Positions 63,379-64,000 of a DNA stretch of 64,000 nucleotides are shown piece by piece. Made by a program: the position numbers and the translations under genes. This DNA is from Janthinobacterium rivuli. Lineage in GTDB: Bacteria > Pseudomonadota > Gammaproteobacteria > Burkholderiales > Burkholderiaceae_D. The notes under the pieces are model-generated. The model worked only from the letters and a program-made list of their open reading frames with translations. It ran no database searches and was not told the DNA's origin. The stretch spans positions 1 through 64,000 of the forward strand of contig NZ_WFLJ01000002.1 of assembly GCF_009208735.1 (NCBI RefSeq), read 5' to 3'. Within the stretch, counting starts at the first letter, position 1; every line of letters starts with the position of its first letter.

Positions 63379-63945
63379 TCAGGCTGCCTGACGGTGGCGT
63401 TTGTCGCTTTGCGCCAGATCAAACAGCGTTTGCAGCTGCGCCTGGCCGTAGACCCAGTCACCCAGGCGCGACTCGGCGTTGATATGGCCCAGCGCACCGC
63501 CATCAATATACTTGCAATTCCAGCGCCGTGCCCACTGCGCCGCGTGTTCGGCCGTCATCCACGGGTCCGTCTGGCTGGCGATCAGAATGCCGGGGCAAGG
63601 CAGCCGCTTTTGCGGCAATGCCTTGGCCACGCCAAACTTGTCGGGATCGGCCGGCCCCACCAGCAGCACGCCGGCCACGCCCTGCGGGTCGCGCGCCAGG
63701 CTGTGCGCCGTCGTCAGGCAGCCGAAGCTGTGGGCGACGATCAGCGTGGGACGCGCATCTTGCCGCCGCACCTGGTCCAGGCGCGCCGACCAAGTGGCCA
63801 GGTCGGGTGCGTTCCAGTCGTCCTGCTCGACCCGCTCGAATTGCGGATACAGGCGCTGCCAGCGGCTCTGCCAATGCTCGGGACCGCTGTTATGCAAGCC
63901 CGGCACGATCAATACCCGGTAATCGGAAAAGCTGCGCAGCGCCAT
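63379..63945 (-). CDS. RBBP9/YdeN-family serine hydrolase
   Basis: A 188-residue alpha/beta hydrolase. The N-terminus VLIVPGLHNSGPEHWQSRWQ is the RBBP9/YdeN signature. The nucleophile Ser lies in LIVAHSFGCLT, with Asp in IASQTDPWM and His in GALGHINAES. The ATG at 63945 has AAGGA six bases upstream; a TTG at 63975 would extend the frame. The substrate is unknown. It probably precedes the peroxiredoxin gene in the same transcript direction. The remaining bases to 64000 show nothing. Confidence 0.88.
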   Translation of the reverse strand: MALRSFSDYRVLIVPGLHNSGPEHWQSRWQRLYPQFERVEQDDWNAPDLATWSARLDQVRRQDARPTLIVAHSFGCLTTAHSLARDPQGVAGVLLVGPADPDKFGVAKALPQKRLPCPGILIASQTDPWMTAEHAAQWARRWNCKYIDGGALGHINAESRLGDWVYGQAQLQTLFDLAQSDKRHRQAA

Positions 63946-64000
63946 GATGTGTCCTTGCGTGATCGATTCCGGCAAGCGTTGCCGCCTGCCGGTGAAGATT

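Overview
The window is GC-rich chromosomal DNA that looks like a betaproteobacterium of the Oxalobacteraceae, most likely Janthinobacterium or a close relative. The main evidence is a CqsA/LqsA-type autoinducer synthase divergent from a sensor kinase and response regulator (the jqsA-jqsS-jqsR arrangement), together with PEP-CTERM proteins, a ribF-ileS-lspA-coaBC-dut order and an aat-bpt-pyrD neighbourhood. These calls come from reading the sequence and from family knowledge; no database search was possible. I see no prophage, insertion sequence, CRISPR array or rRNA.

Layout. 0-3 kb: the end of a HlyD-type adaptor gene and a membrane protein joining a PqqD-like domain, a site-2-protease-like HELGH core and a HlyD-like domain. 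3-6.2 kb: molybdenum cofactor genes moaA and a single-frame MobA-MoeA fusion. 6.4-11.4 kb: a PEP-CTERM/MHFG protein, truncated haemoglobin plus rmuC, an MFS exporter, a GIY-YIG-like protein and a MarR regulator. 11.4-15.1 kb: the Jqs quorum-sensing locus, with an FNR/ANR-like palindrome between its divergent arms. 15.1-18.7 kb: a large FtsX-type permease and an adenine deaminase. 19.3-24.1 kb: the prkA-yeaH-spoVR stress operon. 24.1-28.6 kb: tonB-exbB-exbD-exbD and a TPR protein, preceded by an intergenic region with promoters and a terminator but no convincing gene. 28.9-36.6 kb: ribF-ileS-lspA-coaBC-dut and a degenerate M48-like lipoprotein, with four copies of a 90-nt repeat between or after these genes.

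36.6-45.7 kb: a 46-aa membrane protein, XdhC, AlkA, a small secreted protein followed by an ECF sigma/anti-sigma pair, a two-gene molybdenum hydroxylase, and an MFS exporter divergent from an XRE regulator. 45.7-46.0 kb: two identical initiator tRNA genes, each with its own promoter and terminator. 46.2-54 kb: NUDIX, aat, bpt, a tricorn-like protease on the opposite strand, pyrD and an aldo/keto reductase. 54-57.3 kb: a TonB-dependent receptor and a second PEP-CTERM protein. 57.6-64 kb: a DUF2314/DUF2185 protein, a YjbR-like protein, a sulfate uptake cluster (cysT-cysW-cysA-cysB, minus strand), a 1-Cys peroxiredoxin and an RBBP9-like hydrolase.

Functional links. MoaA/MobA/MoeA make the cofactor that XdhC would insert into the IorAB-type hydroxylase. 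The TonB-ExbBD motor would energise receptors such as the one at 54 kb. Aat and Bpt form the bacterial N-degron transferase pair. The most unusual non-coding signal is the 90-nt repeat family: its length is constant, its inner hairpin shows compensatory changes, and each copy sits inside a different outer inverted repeat.
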